Below are positions 24,814 to 31,897 of a DNA stretch of 43,837 bases, in pieces. Each line of letters starts with the position of its first letter. Position 1 is the first letter of the stretch. Source of the DNA: Oscillospiraceae bacterium (GTDB lineage: Bacteria > Bacillota > Clostridia > Oscillospirales > Acutalibacteraceae); NCBI GenBank assembly GCA_022763825.1, contig JALEQX010000065.1:1-43837 (forward strand), written 5' to 3'. The translations under genes and the position numbers were made by a program. Below the pieces are notes generated by a model, which was not told where the DNA came from, made no database searches, and saw only the letters and a program-made list of their open reading frames with translations.

Positions 24814-25758
24814 ATGACGGGAACAATTAAAAAGCTTTTGTCCGTAATTCTTGCGCTGACAATGCTGTTTTCGCTTAACGTATGCTCGTTTGCGGAAAAT
24901 GAAACGGAAATTGACAAGCCGTTTGCCGACAGCGAATTTTTTACCGACGGTGATTACAGTATTCATTACAGAGTAATTCCCGCCGAGGGCGAGAGAAAAG
25001 GCAGAATTCTGTTCATTCACGGATTTTTATACTCCGGCTCGACGTGGAACGATACCGCGAGAGAGATTTCGGCTCAGGGGTATGACTGCGTACTTGCCGA
25101 TCTGCCCGACTTCGGCTATTCTACGCGTGAGACCTTCGACACGAATTATATTTCCCGCGAACAGCTTATGACCGACCTTATGGAGAGCATCGCTCCTCTT
25201 TCCGAATGGATAGTCGCGGGTCACTCCATGGGCGGAGGTATCGCGTCGAATATCGCAGTTTCACATCCGGAAATTAAGGCATTAATGCTCTACGCACCCG
25301 CGGTTCAGAGCAAGGTAAGTCCGTTGTTCGAAAAAGCGGCGAGGAACGATAAACTGATGAATTTAATGCAGAAAATCGCGAACGCTGTATTGAGCATAAA
25401 TATTATTGTTAAATTCGCGGCGGGATATACGGCGAGAGATTGGCAGTATGGATTGAAATACGACGCGTCGATTCTGTCCGAACCTCTTAAAATCGACGGA
25501 ACCATGCGCGGAATCTGCGTTCAGTACGCAAGAAGCGAACAGACCGATACAGAGTCTCTTGCGAATATCAATATTCCCGTACTGCTCGTATGGGCAAGCG
25601 ACGACGTCGCACTCGGAAGCAGTGATACTTCAGCGTTTTCGAAGGTTCTCGACGGCAAGGCGCAGACTCATTATGTCGACGGCGGTCATATATTTATAGA
25701 GTCGCAGGCTCATAAGACTGCGGATATAACGCTCGGTTTCCTCTCTGAGGTTAGCTGA
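24814..25758 (+). CDS. Secreted alpha/beta hydrolase
   Basis: 314-residue hydrolase with an N-terminal signal peptide (about residues 1-25, ending SFAEN). The alpha/beta hydrolase fold is clear: the oxyanion strand ILFIHGFLYSG near residue 66, the nucleophile elbow GHSMGGG near 135, the acid in VWASDDVALG near 263 and the histidine in VDGGHIFIE near 290. So Ser, Asp and His are all present. The substrate cannot be told; lipid, ester or peptide cleavage outside the membrane are possible. It starts after GCAGGTGATG, 31 bases downstream of aspS, and is probably read with it. Confidence 0.88.
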   Translation: MTGTIKKLLSVILALTMLFSLNVCSFAENETEIDKPFADSEFFTDGDYSIHYRVIPAEGERKGRILFIHGFLYSGSTWNDTAREISAQGYDCVLADLPDFGYSTRETFDTNYISREQLMTDLMESIAPLSEWIVAGHSMGGGIASNIAVSHPEIKALMLYAPAVQSKVSPLFEKAARNDKLMNLMQKIANAVLSINIIVKFAAGYTARDWQYGLKYDASILSEPLKIDGTMRGICVQYARSEQTDTESLANINIPVLLVWASDDVALGSSDTSAFSKVLDGKAQTHYVDGGHIFIESQAHKTADITLGFLSEVS

Positions 25759-25857
25759 ATTTGAAAAATTACATTTGAGTAAATTATATGAAAACACGAG
25801 AAAAACGGAGAAAAACAGAGCTTACGTTTTGTAAATGAAAAAAGTTTTCAAAAAGTG

Positions 25858-25886
25858 TTGACTTATAATATAAAATGTGATAACAT
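25858..25886 (+). promoter_or_regulatory. Promoter of rplM-rpsI
   Basis: TTGACT (25858-25863) and TAACAT (25881-25886) with a 17-base spacer, 69 bases before the rplM start. Confidence 0.6.
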
Positions 25887-25890
25887 TAAC

Positions 25891-25912
25891 AGGCGCGTTG
25901 AGAGACGCGTCT
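25891..25912 (+). promoter_or_regulatory. Hairpin at the 5' end of the rplM-rpsI mRNA
   Basis: A 7-bp stem (AGGCGCG / CGCGTCT, one G-U) with an 8-base loop begins almost exactly at the expected transcription start, followed by GATTTTGTTTT. It may be a form of the L13 leader known from Firmicutes or a 5' stabilising hairpin; I cannot match it to the L13 model by eye. Confidence 0.4.
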
Positions 25913-25955
25913 GATTTTGTTTTAAATTTATCAAATATATTCGGAGGTCAGATTT

Positions 25956-26384
25956 ATGTCAACTTATATGCCAAAAGCTGAAGAAATCACTCGTGCTTGG
26001 TATGTTCTTGACGCAGAGGGAAAGACTCTCGGCGCAGTTGCTGCCGAAGCTGCCGTTCTTCTTCGCGGCAAGCATAAACCCACGTTCGCTTATCATGAGG
26101 ACTGCGGCGACAACGTTATCGTTATCAACGCCGAGAAGGTTGTTCTTACAGGTAAGAAGCTCGAGCAGAAAATGTACTATCATCACACCGGTTATATCGG
26201 CAACATGAAAGAAGTTAAGTACAGCACTCTCATGAGAGAGAAGCCCTGCTTCGTTGTTGAGAAGGCTGTTAAGGGTATGCTTCCCGACAACACTCTCGGC
26301 AGACAGGCATTCACTCGTCTTCATGTTTACGCAGGCGCAGAGCACAAGCATGCCGCTCAGAAGCCCGTTGTAAAAGAGTTTTAA
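25956..26384 (+). CDS. rplM: 50S ribosomal protein L13
   Basis: Large-subunit protein of 142 residues. Family landmarks: [62 protein letters not shown] and [20 protein letters not shown]. The start lies 6-8 bases after CGGAGGTC. It is followed after 19 bases by rpsI, the standard pair. Confidence 0.98.
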   Translation: MSTYMPKAEEITRAWYVLDAEGKTLGAVAAEAAVLLRGKHKPTFAYHEDCGDNVIVINAEKVVLTGKKLEQKMYYHHTGYIGNMKEVKYSTLMREKPCFVVEKAVKGMLPDNTLGRQAFTRLHVYAGAEHKHAAQKPVVKEF

Positions 26385-26403
26385 GAAAGGGGAGGCAAAT
26401 TAA

Positions 26404-26802
26404 ATGTACGAAAGCAATCCTTATTTTTACGGTACCGGCAGAAGAAAGAGCTCGGTAGCAAGAGTCCGCGTTTATCCCGGCACCGGCAAGGTAACAATCA
26501 ATGACAGAGACATCGACGACTATTTCGGTCTCGAGACTCTTAAGACAATCGTTCGTCAGCCCCTCGTTCTTACAGAGACTGCCGAGAAGTTCGATATCGT
26601 ATGCAGAGTCTCGGGCGGCGGCGTTTCCGGTCAGGCAGGCGCAATCCGTCACGGCGTAGCAAGAGCACTTCTTCAGTTCGACGAAAACCTTCGTCCCGCT
26701 CTCAAGAAGGCAGGCTTCCTCACTCGTGACCCGAGAATGAAAGAGAGAAAGAAATACGGTCTCAAAGCAGCCCGTCGCGCTCCCCAGTTCTCAAAGAGAT
26801 AA
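26404..26802 (+). CDS. rpsI: 30S ribosomal protein S9
   Basis: Small-subunit protein of 132 residues. [20 protein letters not shown] near the start, [20 protein letters not shown] in the middle, and the basic tail [16 protein letters not shown] with its universal Lys-Arg end are all typical. The start follows AAAGGGGAGG. The operon ends at the terminator at 26824. Confidence 0.98.
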   Translation: MYESNPYFYGTGRRKSSVARVRVYPGTGKVTINDRDIDDYFGLETLKTIVRQPLVLTETAEKFDIVCRVSGGGVSGQAGAIRHGVARALLQFDENLRPALKKAGFLTRDPRMKERKKYGLKAARRAPQFSKR

Positions 26803-26823
26803 TTTTTTATCGAATATTATCAA

Positions 26824-26855
26824 AAGCCCGAAACTGCGGTTTCGGGCTTGTTTTT
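26824..26855 (+). terminator. Terminator of rplM-rpsI
   Basis: An 11-bp stem (AAGCCCGAAAC / GTTTCGGGCTT) with a TGCG loop and a TGTTTTT tail. Nearly identical copies occur at 27113 and 27401. Confidence 0.9.
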
Positions 26856-26862
26856 ATGCGTT

Positions 26863-27093
26863 ATGAAACGTCAAAAAACCGCCGATAAAAAACCGCCGAT
26901 AAATCCCGCCGATAATATTAATAAGATTAAAGAGTTTTTAAAGGATAATAAAGAGGCTACAACTTCACAAATCAGCGATTTTATTAAGCTTTCACCGAGA
27001 AGAACAAGGGAAATTCTTAAAGAAATGCTTGCCGATGGTGTTATAATTTCAAATGGAAAAAATAAAAACAGAGTGTATAGGTTGTTGCGGTGA
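26863..27093 (+). CDS. Small winged-helix protein, possible gene remnant
   Basis: A frame of 76 codons from the ATG at 26863 (a TTG at 26848 inside the terminator would be upstream). The first 16 residues (KTADKKPPINPADN) are encoded by copies of the 13-base repeat seen at 27458. The rest, KIKEFLKDNKEATTSQISDF and SPRRTREILKEMLADGVI, is a clear winged-helix domain of the kind found at the C-terminus of AlbA_2-type ATP-binding regulators. No Shine-Dalgarno site is visible. It could be the surviving tail of such a gene or a small DNA-binding protein; the remnant view seems a little more likely. Confidence 0.45.
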   Translation: MKRQKTADKKPPINPADNINKIKEFLKDNKEATTSQISDFIKLSPRRTREILKEMLADGVIISNGKNKNRVYRLLR

Positions 27094-27112
27094 TTAAAAA
27101 ATAATACAGAAT

Positions 27113-27142
27113 AAGCCCGAGACTGCGGTTTCGGGCTTTTAG
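27113..27142 (+). terminator. Second copy of the AAGCCCGA terminator
   Basis: AAGCCCGAGAC pairs with GGTTTCGGGCTT (one mismatch or wobble), tail TTTTA. It follows the small winged-helix frame by about 20 bases. Confidence 0.75.
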
Positions 27143-27246
27143 ACTGTCGATAAAGCACCTGAACCACGCCATAAAACCATGTTATGTTTTGTTATATCAG
27201 AAAAAAGCTTTTTTGATCAATTGCAAACATATTTTGATTTTTAATA

Positions 27247-27281
27247 AAATGCCCCGAAATCTGATGATTTCGGGGCATTTG
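27247..27281 (+). terminator. Terminator-like hairpin
   Basis: A 14-bp perfect stem (AAATGCCCCGAAAT / ATTTCGGGGCATTT) with a CTGATG loop, then GCGTTTTT. No gene ends just before it, so it may mark a lost gene. Confidence 0.65.
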
Positions 27282-27289
27282 CGTTTTTC

Positions 27290-27370
27290 GTTTTTTCCTC
27301 GCTGCGGTACTTTTGTACAGCGACGCTCGGAAGAAAACGAAATTCAGGCACATTCTCGGCAGTCCCACAG
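27290..27370. repeat. Dispersed relative of the 112-bp repeat
   Basis: The stretch GCGGTACTTTTGTACAGC is shared exactly with the core of the array at 7450-7700, and the following CGG.AAGAAAACG and GGCAGTCC pieces are also shared in order. The rest has diverged. Confidence 0.6.
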
Positions 27371-27400
27371 CTTGCCGAAAACTACTTTTTCGACAAGCTG

Positions 27401-27432
27401 AAGCCCGAAACTGCGGTTTCGGGCTTGTTTTT
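27401..27432 (+). terminator. Third copy of the AAGCCCGA terminator
   Basis: Identical in stem and tail to the copy at 26824, and followed by the same TATG(C/T)GTTATGAAACGTCA stretch, showing that a block of sequence was duplicated. Confidence 0.8.
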
Positions 27433-27457
27433 ATGTGTTATGAAACGTCAATAAATC

Positions 27458-27590
27458 GCCGATAAATCCCGCCGATAAATCCCGCCGATAAATCCCGCCG
27501 ATAAATCCCGCCGATAAATCCCGCCGATAAATCCTGCCGATAAAAAACCGCCGATAAATCCCGCCGATAAAAAACCGCCGATAAAAACGT
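27458..27590. repeat. 13-bp tandem repeat, ten units
   Basis: Ten units follow the consensus GCCGATAAATCCC; units 7 and 9 are a 14-base variant GCCGATAAAAAACC. Three more units lie at about 26879-26915. Since 13 is not a multiple of three, a coding frame shifts in each unit. There are no spacers, so it is not CRISPR. The length is likely variable between strains. Confidence 0.9.
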
Positions 27591-27650
27591 TATTATACAT
27601 TAAAAACGTGAATATATATTTTATTAAAAATATCAAGGCGGGGACGGTTT

Positions 27651-28358
27651 GTGTTTTGCGTAATATATGAAGTAAACGAAAAACGGCGCAGGGGAGCGGG
27701 TATTGTCAAAAGCATTGAATATTCGGACGCGGGACGCGGTATAGAATATTACCGTGCGGGAATATATAAAATCAAAAACGTACGTGACGAGGAAGAGCTT
27801 AAAAACGCGCTCGGACGGACTGTAAATCATTTTGTCCCCGAGGGGGATGTTGTACTGCCCGATTCACGCGGAATCGAAAAAATCGAGACGTACGGCTTCG
27901 TACGCGACCTTATGCTGTATAAATTAATCGAGGCGGTAAAGGATCAGAATGTTCAAACCGCAGCGGTTAAATGCTCCGACGCGGTTTTTGCAGATAAATG
28001 CGTTTGTATTGCGAAATATGTACGCGACGTTAGGCTGCTCTGCCGTAACGAACAAATTTTAAATAATTACCGTTCGCGCGTGTTTTCGCTCTACGGTGCG
28101 AGCGCGGGGGATAATAACGGCGGGGATATAATCACGTTCGATTTTGATAATATAAAAATAATTCGCAGTTCCGGCGTTTTCTCGTTTGAAAAAATTATAT
28201 ATCCTATAGAAATTGCGGATTCCGTTCCGAAAAACGTGAAAAAACTCGACTTTTTCAGCGCGGTATATAAATATTCCGGGCAGAAAAAATATCTGCTCGC
28301 TAATTGCAGATTGATTTTTTCACAAGGAAAAGAGATAAAGGAACTGTTGAATTTATAA
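27651..28358 (+). CDS. Protein of unknown function
   Basis: 235 residues from a GTG start preceded by AAGGCGGGGAC about 8-10 bases upstream. The sequence has no signal peptide, membrane helix or recognised motif. The N-terminal third mixes strands and basic residues (VIYEVNEKRRRGAGIVKSIE); the middle has VNHFVPEGDVVLPDSRGIEK and three scattered Cys (C108, C117, C119 and others); the C-terminus is strand-rich with many Lys and Ile. The codon use is similar to its neighbours, so it is probably a real gene. It lies alone between the repeat array and the tRNA genes. Confidence 0.7.
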   Translation: MFCVIYEVNEKRRRGAGIVKSIEYSDAGRGIEYYRAGIYKIKNVRDEEELKNALGRTVNHFVPEGDVVLPDSRGIEKIETYGFVRDLMLYKLIEAVKDQNVQTAAVKCSDAVFADKCVCIAKYVRDVRLLCRNEQILNNYRSRVFSLYGASAGDNNGGDIITFDFDNIKIIRSSGVFSFEKIIYPIEIADSVPKNVKKLDFFSAVYKYSGQKKYLLANCRLIFSQGKEIKELLNL

Positions 28359-28392
28359 TGGATATTCATAAAAATCAGCTTATATATTTCAT

Positions 28393-28416
28393 AATAAAAA
28401 AAACCGCAGAGGGGCG
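28393..28416 (-). terminator. Second terminator of the tRNA unit
   Basis: On the minus strand a short ACCGC...GCGGT stem is followed by a run of about seven T. It lies downstream of the main tRNA terminator; ends are approximate by one or two bases. Confidence 0.5.
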
Positions 28417-28432
28417 GTCTGAAATTGATTAA

Positions 28433-28462
28433 AAAGAAAGTCTCCGCAAAACGGAGACTTTA
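28433..28462 (-). terminator. Terminator of the tRNA unit
   Basis: A 9-bp stem (AAGTCTCCG / CGGAGACTT) followed on the minus strand by TTCTTTTT, just after the tRNA-Glu gene. Ends are approximate by one or two bases. Confidence 0.75.
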
Positions 28463-28471
28463 ATATTCAAT

Positions 28472-28546
28472 TGGTGACCCGGACGAGAATCGAACTCGTG
28501 TTACCGCCGTGAAAGGGCGGTGTCTTAGCCGCTTGACCACCGGGCC
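28472..28546 (-). tRNA. tRNA-Glu (anticodon TTC)
   Basis: On the minus strand the sequence begins GGCCCGG, has a D-arm TGGTCAAGCGGCTA, an anticodon loop CTTTCAC and T-arm GTTCGAATC, and ends CCGGGTCACCA with an encoded CCA. All four arms pair. It closely resembles the Bacillus tRNA-Glu. Confidence 0.96.
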
Positions 28547-28551
28547 TTTTA

Positions 28552-28580
28552 TAAAAGCAACCCGATGAGAGGTTGCTTTT
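28552..28580 (-). other. Hairpin between the two tRNAs
   Basis: A perfect 10-bp stem (AAAAGCAACC / GGTTGCTTTT) with an 8-base loop separates tRNA-Met from tRNA-Glu. It could be a partial terminator or a processing signal. Confidence 0.5.
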
Positions 28581-28582
28581 AT

Positions 28583-28659
28583 TGGTAGCGGCAGTGAGAT
28601 TCGAACTTACGACCAATCGGGTATGAACCGAGTACTCTAGCCAGCTGAGCTATGCCGCC
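28583..28659 (-). tRNA. tRNA-Met, elongator (anticodon CAT)
   Basis: Begins GGCGGCA, has D-arm GCTCAGCTGGCTAGAG, anticodon loop TTCATAC, T-arm GTTCGAATC and ends TGCCGCTACCA. Pairing at the acceptor (G-U at position 1) marks an elongator rather than an initiator; similarity to Bacillus elongator tRNA-Met is high. Ile2 (lysidine) was considered and is less likely. Confidence 0.93.
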
Positions 28660-28745
28660 ATATTTGCCTGTACGCAACAGGCAAGATGTATTATACACAA
28701 GTAAAGCGTGATTGTCAACACTTTTTTTTAAATTAATAAAAAATA

Positions 28746-29426
28746 TTATTTTATTTTTTCAATTATCCGTTCCAGAATGTCTGCGAGGTCGCCCTCCGCT
28801 CTGTCGTTCATCTCGCGGTAATTTTCGCTCGATATGTCGTCGGCAGTATCGCTTATTTTTCTTATTGACAGTAACGGAATATTACACTCGTTGCATACGG
28901 AGGCTATCGCGCCTGTTTCCATGTCGAATTCGCATATGCCGAATGTCTCTTTGAAAAACTCTTTTTTCTCCCTGTCCGCAAGGAAAATATCTCCGCATCC
29001 GAATTTTCCGCTTTTTTCGACTCCGGCTTCTTTCGCAAGCGTCAGAAGCTCTTTGTCGGCTTTGTAAACGTAAGTTTTCTGCGGTTTTGCGCCGTATTTA
29101 TAGCCTATCGGCGTTAAATCGAAATCGCACTCGACAAACGATTCGCCCGCGACGAAGTCGTTTCTTTTAAGTCCCGATATTGCGCCGGACAGACCTATGT
29201 TCATTATTATATCCGCTTTGTCCTCGCTTATTAAAAACGCTGTTTCGCCCGCAGCGTTGACCTTGCCGATTCCGCATTCTATTCCTTTAACGATGTTATC
29301 TCCTATTTTGAATTCGGCGGTTCTTTTGCCTCTTGCTTCGCCGAGGACGCCCGAATGTTTTTTACAAAGCGTTATAAACGGCTCGAACTCGTTTTCGTCG
29401 GCTATTACCACGCCTATTTTTTTCAT
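28746..29426 (-). CDS. mtnN: Methylthioadenosine/S-adenosylhomocysteine nucleosidase
   Basis: Cleaves adenine from MTA and SAH in the methyl cycle. 226 residues from the ATG at 29426. Motifs of the PNP/UDP family are present: IGVVIADENEFEPF at the start, NIGLSGAIS, the nucleoside-binding FDMETGAIASVC and RKISDTADD with the catalytic Asp. The N-terminal half is more diverged than usual, with FITLCKKHSG after the start. A longer frame runs upstream but overlaps the TSCPD gene; the ATGA overlap at 29423-29426 and the GAGGAAG site support this start. Confidence 0.88.
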   Translation of the reverse strand: MKKIGVVIADENEFEPFITLCKKHSGVLGEARGKRTAEFKIGDNIVKGIECGIGKVNAAGETAFLISEDKADIIMNIGLSGAISGLKRNDFVAGESFVECDFDLTPIGYKYGAKPQKTYVYKADKELLTLAKEAGVEKSGKFGCGDIFLADREKKEFFKETFGICEFDMETGAIASVCNECNIPLLSIRKISDTADDISSENYREMNDRAEGDLADILERIIEKIK

Positions 29427-29689
29427 TTCTTTTCTTCCTCCAACGCTTCTGCAAGCGCCTTTGCGAACTGGTCGGGACATGACGTGGTCTTCATTCCGCA
29501 TCTGATGCCCGAAACGGAATTTATGATATCCTCGGCTTTTTTGCCCTCGCAGAGTTTTGCTATGCCCTGCAGGTTTCCGTTGCATCCGCCCTGGAAGCTG
29601 ACGTTTGATACTATACCGTCGTTGAGGTCGAACGTAATTGCACGCGAGCACGTTCCCTTTGTCTTATATGTGTATGTCATTTTTTTCAT
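29423..29689 (-). CDS. TSCPD domain protein
   Basis: An 88-residue protein built of the TSCPD domain, which also forms the C-terminus of adenosylcobalamin-dependent ribonucleotide reductases. GTCSRAITFDL, VSFQGGCNGNLQGI, CGMKTTSCPDQFAKAL and the Cys pattern C14, C36, C47, C64, C71 show this. Free-standing members (TIGR03905-like) are found in many clostridia; their function is not known and a metal or redox role is only a guess. It overlaps mtnN by 4 bases and is probably translated with it. Confidence 0.85.
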   Translation of the reverse strand: MKKMTYTYKTKGTCSRAITFDLNDGIVSNVSFQGGCNGNLQGIAKLCEGKKAEDIINSVSGIRCGMKTTSCPDQFAKALAEALEEEKK

Positions 29690-29780
29690 CCTTTCGCATT
29701 ATCATACGTATTTATTTTAGCAAAAAAAAAGTCGATTATCAATATCAAAGCATAATTTCATCATAAAATCCATAAAATGT

Positions 29781-29809
29781 TTGACTTATTATAAAAATTA
29801 GACTATAAT
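29781..29809 (+). promoter_or_regulatory. Promoter of the aldolase-like gene
   Basis: TTGACT (29781-29786) and TATAAT (29804-29809), exactly 17 bases apart, 41 bases before the start. Confidence 0.7.
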
Positions 29810-29850
29810 ACAAATATGAATCACTTTCTGCTTGAAAGGACGCGATATTG

Positions 29851-31059
29851 ATGGATATAATGACTGCCAAAGAAACTGTTATCACCGCAGGAAAAAGACT
29901 TGTTGAATCGGGACTTATCGCCCGTACATGGGGCAATGTAAGCTGCCGCGTTGATGATAACAGCTTTGTTATAACCCCCAGCGGAAGAAGCTATGAAACT
30001 CTTACGCCCGATGAAATCGTACTTGTTAAAATTGACGATCTCTCGTATGACGGCGACGTTAAACCCTCGTCCGAAAAGGGTATACACGCTCAGGCATACA
30101 AACTTCGTCCGGAGATTAATTTCGTAATTCATACTCATCAGATGAACGCTTCTGCTATAAGCTTTTTAGGTTCCGACATAAACTGCGTTCCGGCAGAGAG
30201 CAGAGACATTATCGGAAGCGATATTCCCGTAGCTTCGTACGGACTTCCCGGTACCGGAAAGCTTAAAAAAGGCGTTACCGAGGCTCTCGAGCGTTCGAAT
30301 TCAAAAGCCGCTATAATGGCTCACCACGGCGCGGTATGCCTCGGCGTTGACTATGAGGACGCGTTCAAGGTCGCAAGCGAACTTGAAAAAGTATGCGAGG
30401 GCTATCTTAAAAATACATTCTACAACGCTATGGGCAAGACTGCTCAGACCGTTGAGGAGATTGCCGATTACTTTGCAGCAATCAACGTCCGTCAGGAGGA
30501 GTACGCGCAGTATGACCCGTATACCTCCGAGCGAGAGGGCGAGACTATGAATATGTATGACGAGGACGGAAACGTTACGAGAATAAATCTTCTCACGGGC
30601 GAGAACATCAGCGGAGGGGACTATCCCGAGACGATGGAACTTCACAGAGAGGTTTACAGACGCCGTAAGGACGTGAATTCCGTTATTCATTCTAAGAAGC
30701 CCGAAATTGTCGCCGTTTCGAAAATCGGCAAGACCATGAAGCCTCTGCTTGACGACTTTGCACAGCTTATCGGCATCACCGTAAGGGGCGCGGAGTATGA
30801 TCCGGGCAATACCGTCAAGAGCGCGAAAAAGGTTGTCAGAAAGCTTCGCGGACGTAACGCGGTTCTTCTCTCGGGCAACGGCGCGCTTTGTGCCGCGGGC
30901 GACAAGTCGGACGCCGAAGCCGTTGAAATGGTACTCGAAAAGGGCGCCAGAGCGCAGATAAGCGCGGATCTTATCGGCGGAGCGAAAGCTATCAACCCCG
31001 TTGAGGCTCTGCTTATGAGAGTCGTTTATAAGACGAAATATTCAAAACAGAAAAAATAA
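29851..31059 (+). CDS. Class II aldolase/adducin family protein with two domains
   Basis: 402 residues comprising two copies of the class II aldolase fold. The first (residues about 1-190) has RTWGNVSCRV, ITPSGRSYETL, the zinc ligands in FVIHTHQ and the later HHGAVCLGVDYEDA, so its metal site looks complete. The second (about 215-395) has VNSVIHSKKPEI, PLLDDFAQLIGI, LLSGNGALCAAGDKSDAEAV; its His-x-His is replaced by His-Ser, so it is probably non-catalytic. Related single-domain enzymes act on sugar phosphates such as fuculose-1-phosphate. The substrate here is unknown. The ATG at 29851 has AAAGGA 11 bases upstream; TTG at 29848 is an alternative. Confidence 0.85.
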   Translation: MDIMTAKETVITAGKRLVESGLIARTWGNVSCRVDDNSFVITPSGRSYETLTPDEIVLVKIDDLSYDGDVKPSSEKGIHAQAYKLRPEINFVIHTHQMNASAISFLGSDINCVPAESRDIIGSDIPVASYGLPGTGKLKKGVTEALERSNSKAAIMAHHGAVCLGVDYEDAFKVASELEKVCEGYLKNTFYNAMGKTAQTVEEIADYFAAINVRQEEYAQYDPYTSEREGETMNMYDEDGNVTRINLLTGENISGGDYPETMELHREVYRRRKDVNSVIHSKKPEIVAVSKIGKTMKPLLDDFAQLIGITVRGAEYDPGNTVKSAKKVVRKLRGRNAVLLSGNGALCAAGDKSDAEAVEMVLEKGARAQISADLIGGAKAINPVEALLMRVVYKTKYSKQKK

Positions 31060-31076
31060 TCGTATAAAAAACACAG

Positions 31077-31110
31077 CCGTCTCCGATAATAATGTCGGAG
31101 GCGGTTTTTT
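31077..31110 (+). terminator. Terminator of the aldolase-like gene
   Basis: A 10-bp stem (CCGTCTCCGA / TCGGAGGCGG, one G-U) with an 8-base loop and six T. The next frame begins inside its T-run. Confidence 0.85.
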
Positions 31111-31897
31111 GTATTCAAATTTAAAATACGAGGCAAAAAACGATATAAAAGGCCGAGTTTTGGCGGACTTCTGTTTATTGTTTTCGCGGTTTTTATTGCG
31201 CGGATTATTCTTTTTCGGCTTATTCTGTTTTCTATTTGCGGTAATAAAAGGCGGTTATCCGATTTATGCTCCGATTTTGTTTATTTCGGTTTCACTGACG
31301 ATGTACGCGCTGTATTTATTTATAAAAGTCAAAAGCGAAATTCGATTTTATTTTCCCGCTGTAAGACCCGTTCATTTAAAAAGAGCGGGAATCGGACTTT
31401 ATTTCAAATTCCTTTTTGCGGATATAATCGTAAATGCTTTAAAAATATTAACGCTGTCGGCGTTTCTCGTCTATCCCGCAGTGATTTTATCAGTATTGTT
31501 CATGCGAATAAAAAACGGGGGAGTATATTATTCGACTGCGGTCAGCTTAACCGTTTTGAGCGGAATATTGATTCTTACGGGGACGTACGTTTCGATTTTA
31601 ATAAATTTAAGATTTTCGGCGGTGAATTATTATATTTTAAAAAGCCGTGACAGCTCTGTTGTTTTAAGTATAAAGAAAAGCCGAGGGAGCATGAACGATA
31701 AATTAAATAAATGCATGAGCGTAAAAATGAGAAATATTAAATATATTGTTTTAAGCTTGTTTATACTGCCTGCGCCGTACTGTATTTCGATGAAGAACGC
31801 CGTCGAACACGAAGCCGTGCTTTCTTATCTCTCCGATAAAAAAGAAAAGGCGGTCACGTTTATCATTGACCGCCCGGGTAAATTCAGTTTAGGTTGA
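31109..31897 (+). CDS. Integral membrane protein of unknown function
   Basis: Up to 262 residues with about four to five hydrophobic segments (around 28-45, 50-72, 105-130, 145-165, 205-220), the rest rich in Lys, Arg and Ile. No family is recognised. The first possible codon, TTG at 31109, lies in the T-run of the preceding terminator and has no Shine-Dalgarno site; a TTG at about 31160, after AAAAGG, is a plausible alternative that removes 17 residues. At the 3' end the frame runs through the terminator of the opposite-strand gene and overlaps its end by 14 bases. The codon use is AT-rich. It is probably real, but the true start is unclear. Confidence 0.55.
   Translation: MYSNLKYEAKNDIKGRVLADFCLLFSRFLLRGLFFFGLFCFLFAVIKGGYPIYAPILFISVSLTMYALYLFIKVKSEIRFYFPAVRPVHLKRAGIGLYFKFLFADIIVNALKILTLSAFLVYPAVILSVLFMRIKNGGVYYSTAVSLTVLSGILILTGTYVSILINLRFSAVNYYILKSRDSSVVLSIKKSRGSMNDKLNKCMSVKMRNIKYIVLSLFILPAPYCISMKNAVEHEAVLSYLSDKKEKAVTFIIDRPGKFSLG
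31841..31874 (-). terminator. Terminator of the histidine-phosphatase-like gene
   Basis: On the minus strand GGCGGTCA pairs with TGACCGCC (10-base loop), followed by TTTTCTTT. It lies inside the reading frame of the membrane protein on the plus strand. Confidence 0.75.

Noticed and set aside
27448..27636. Minus-strand frame with a repetitive GGFLSAGFIGG peptide
   Set aside because: It is the translation of the 13-bp tandem repeat and lacks a start site.
28583..28659. Reading the CAT tRNA as tRNA-Ile2 or initiator tRNA
   Set aside because: The acceptor and anticodon-stem sequences match the elongator Met pattern better, and the anticodon stem lacks the three G-C pairs of initiators.
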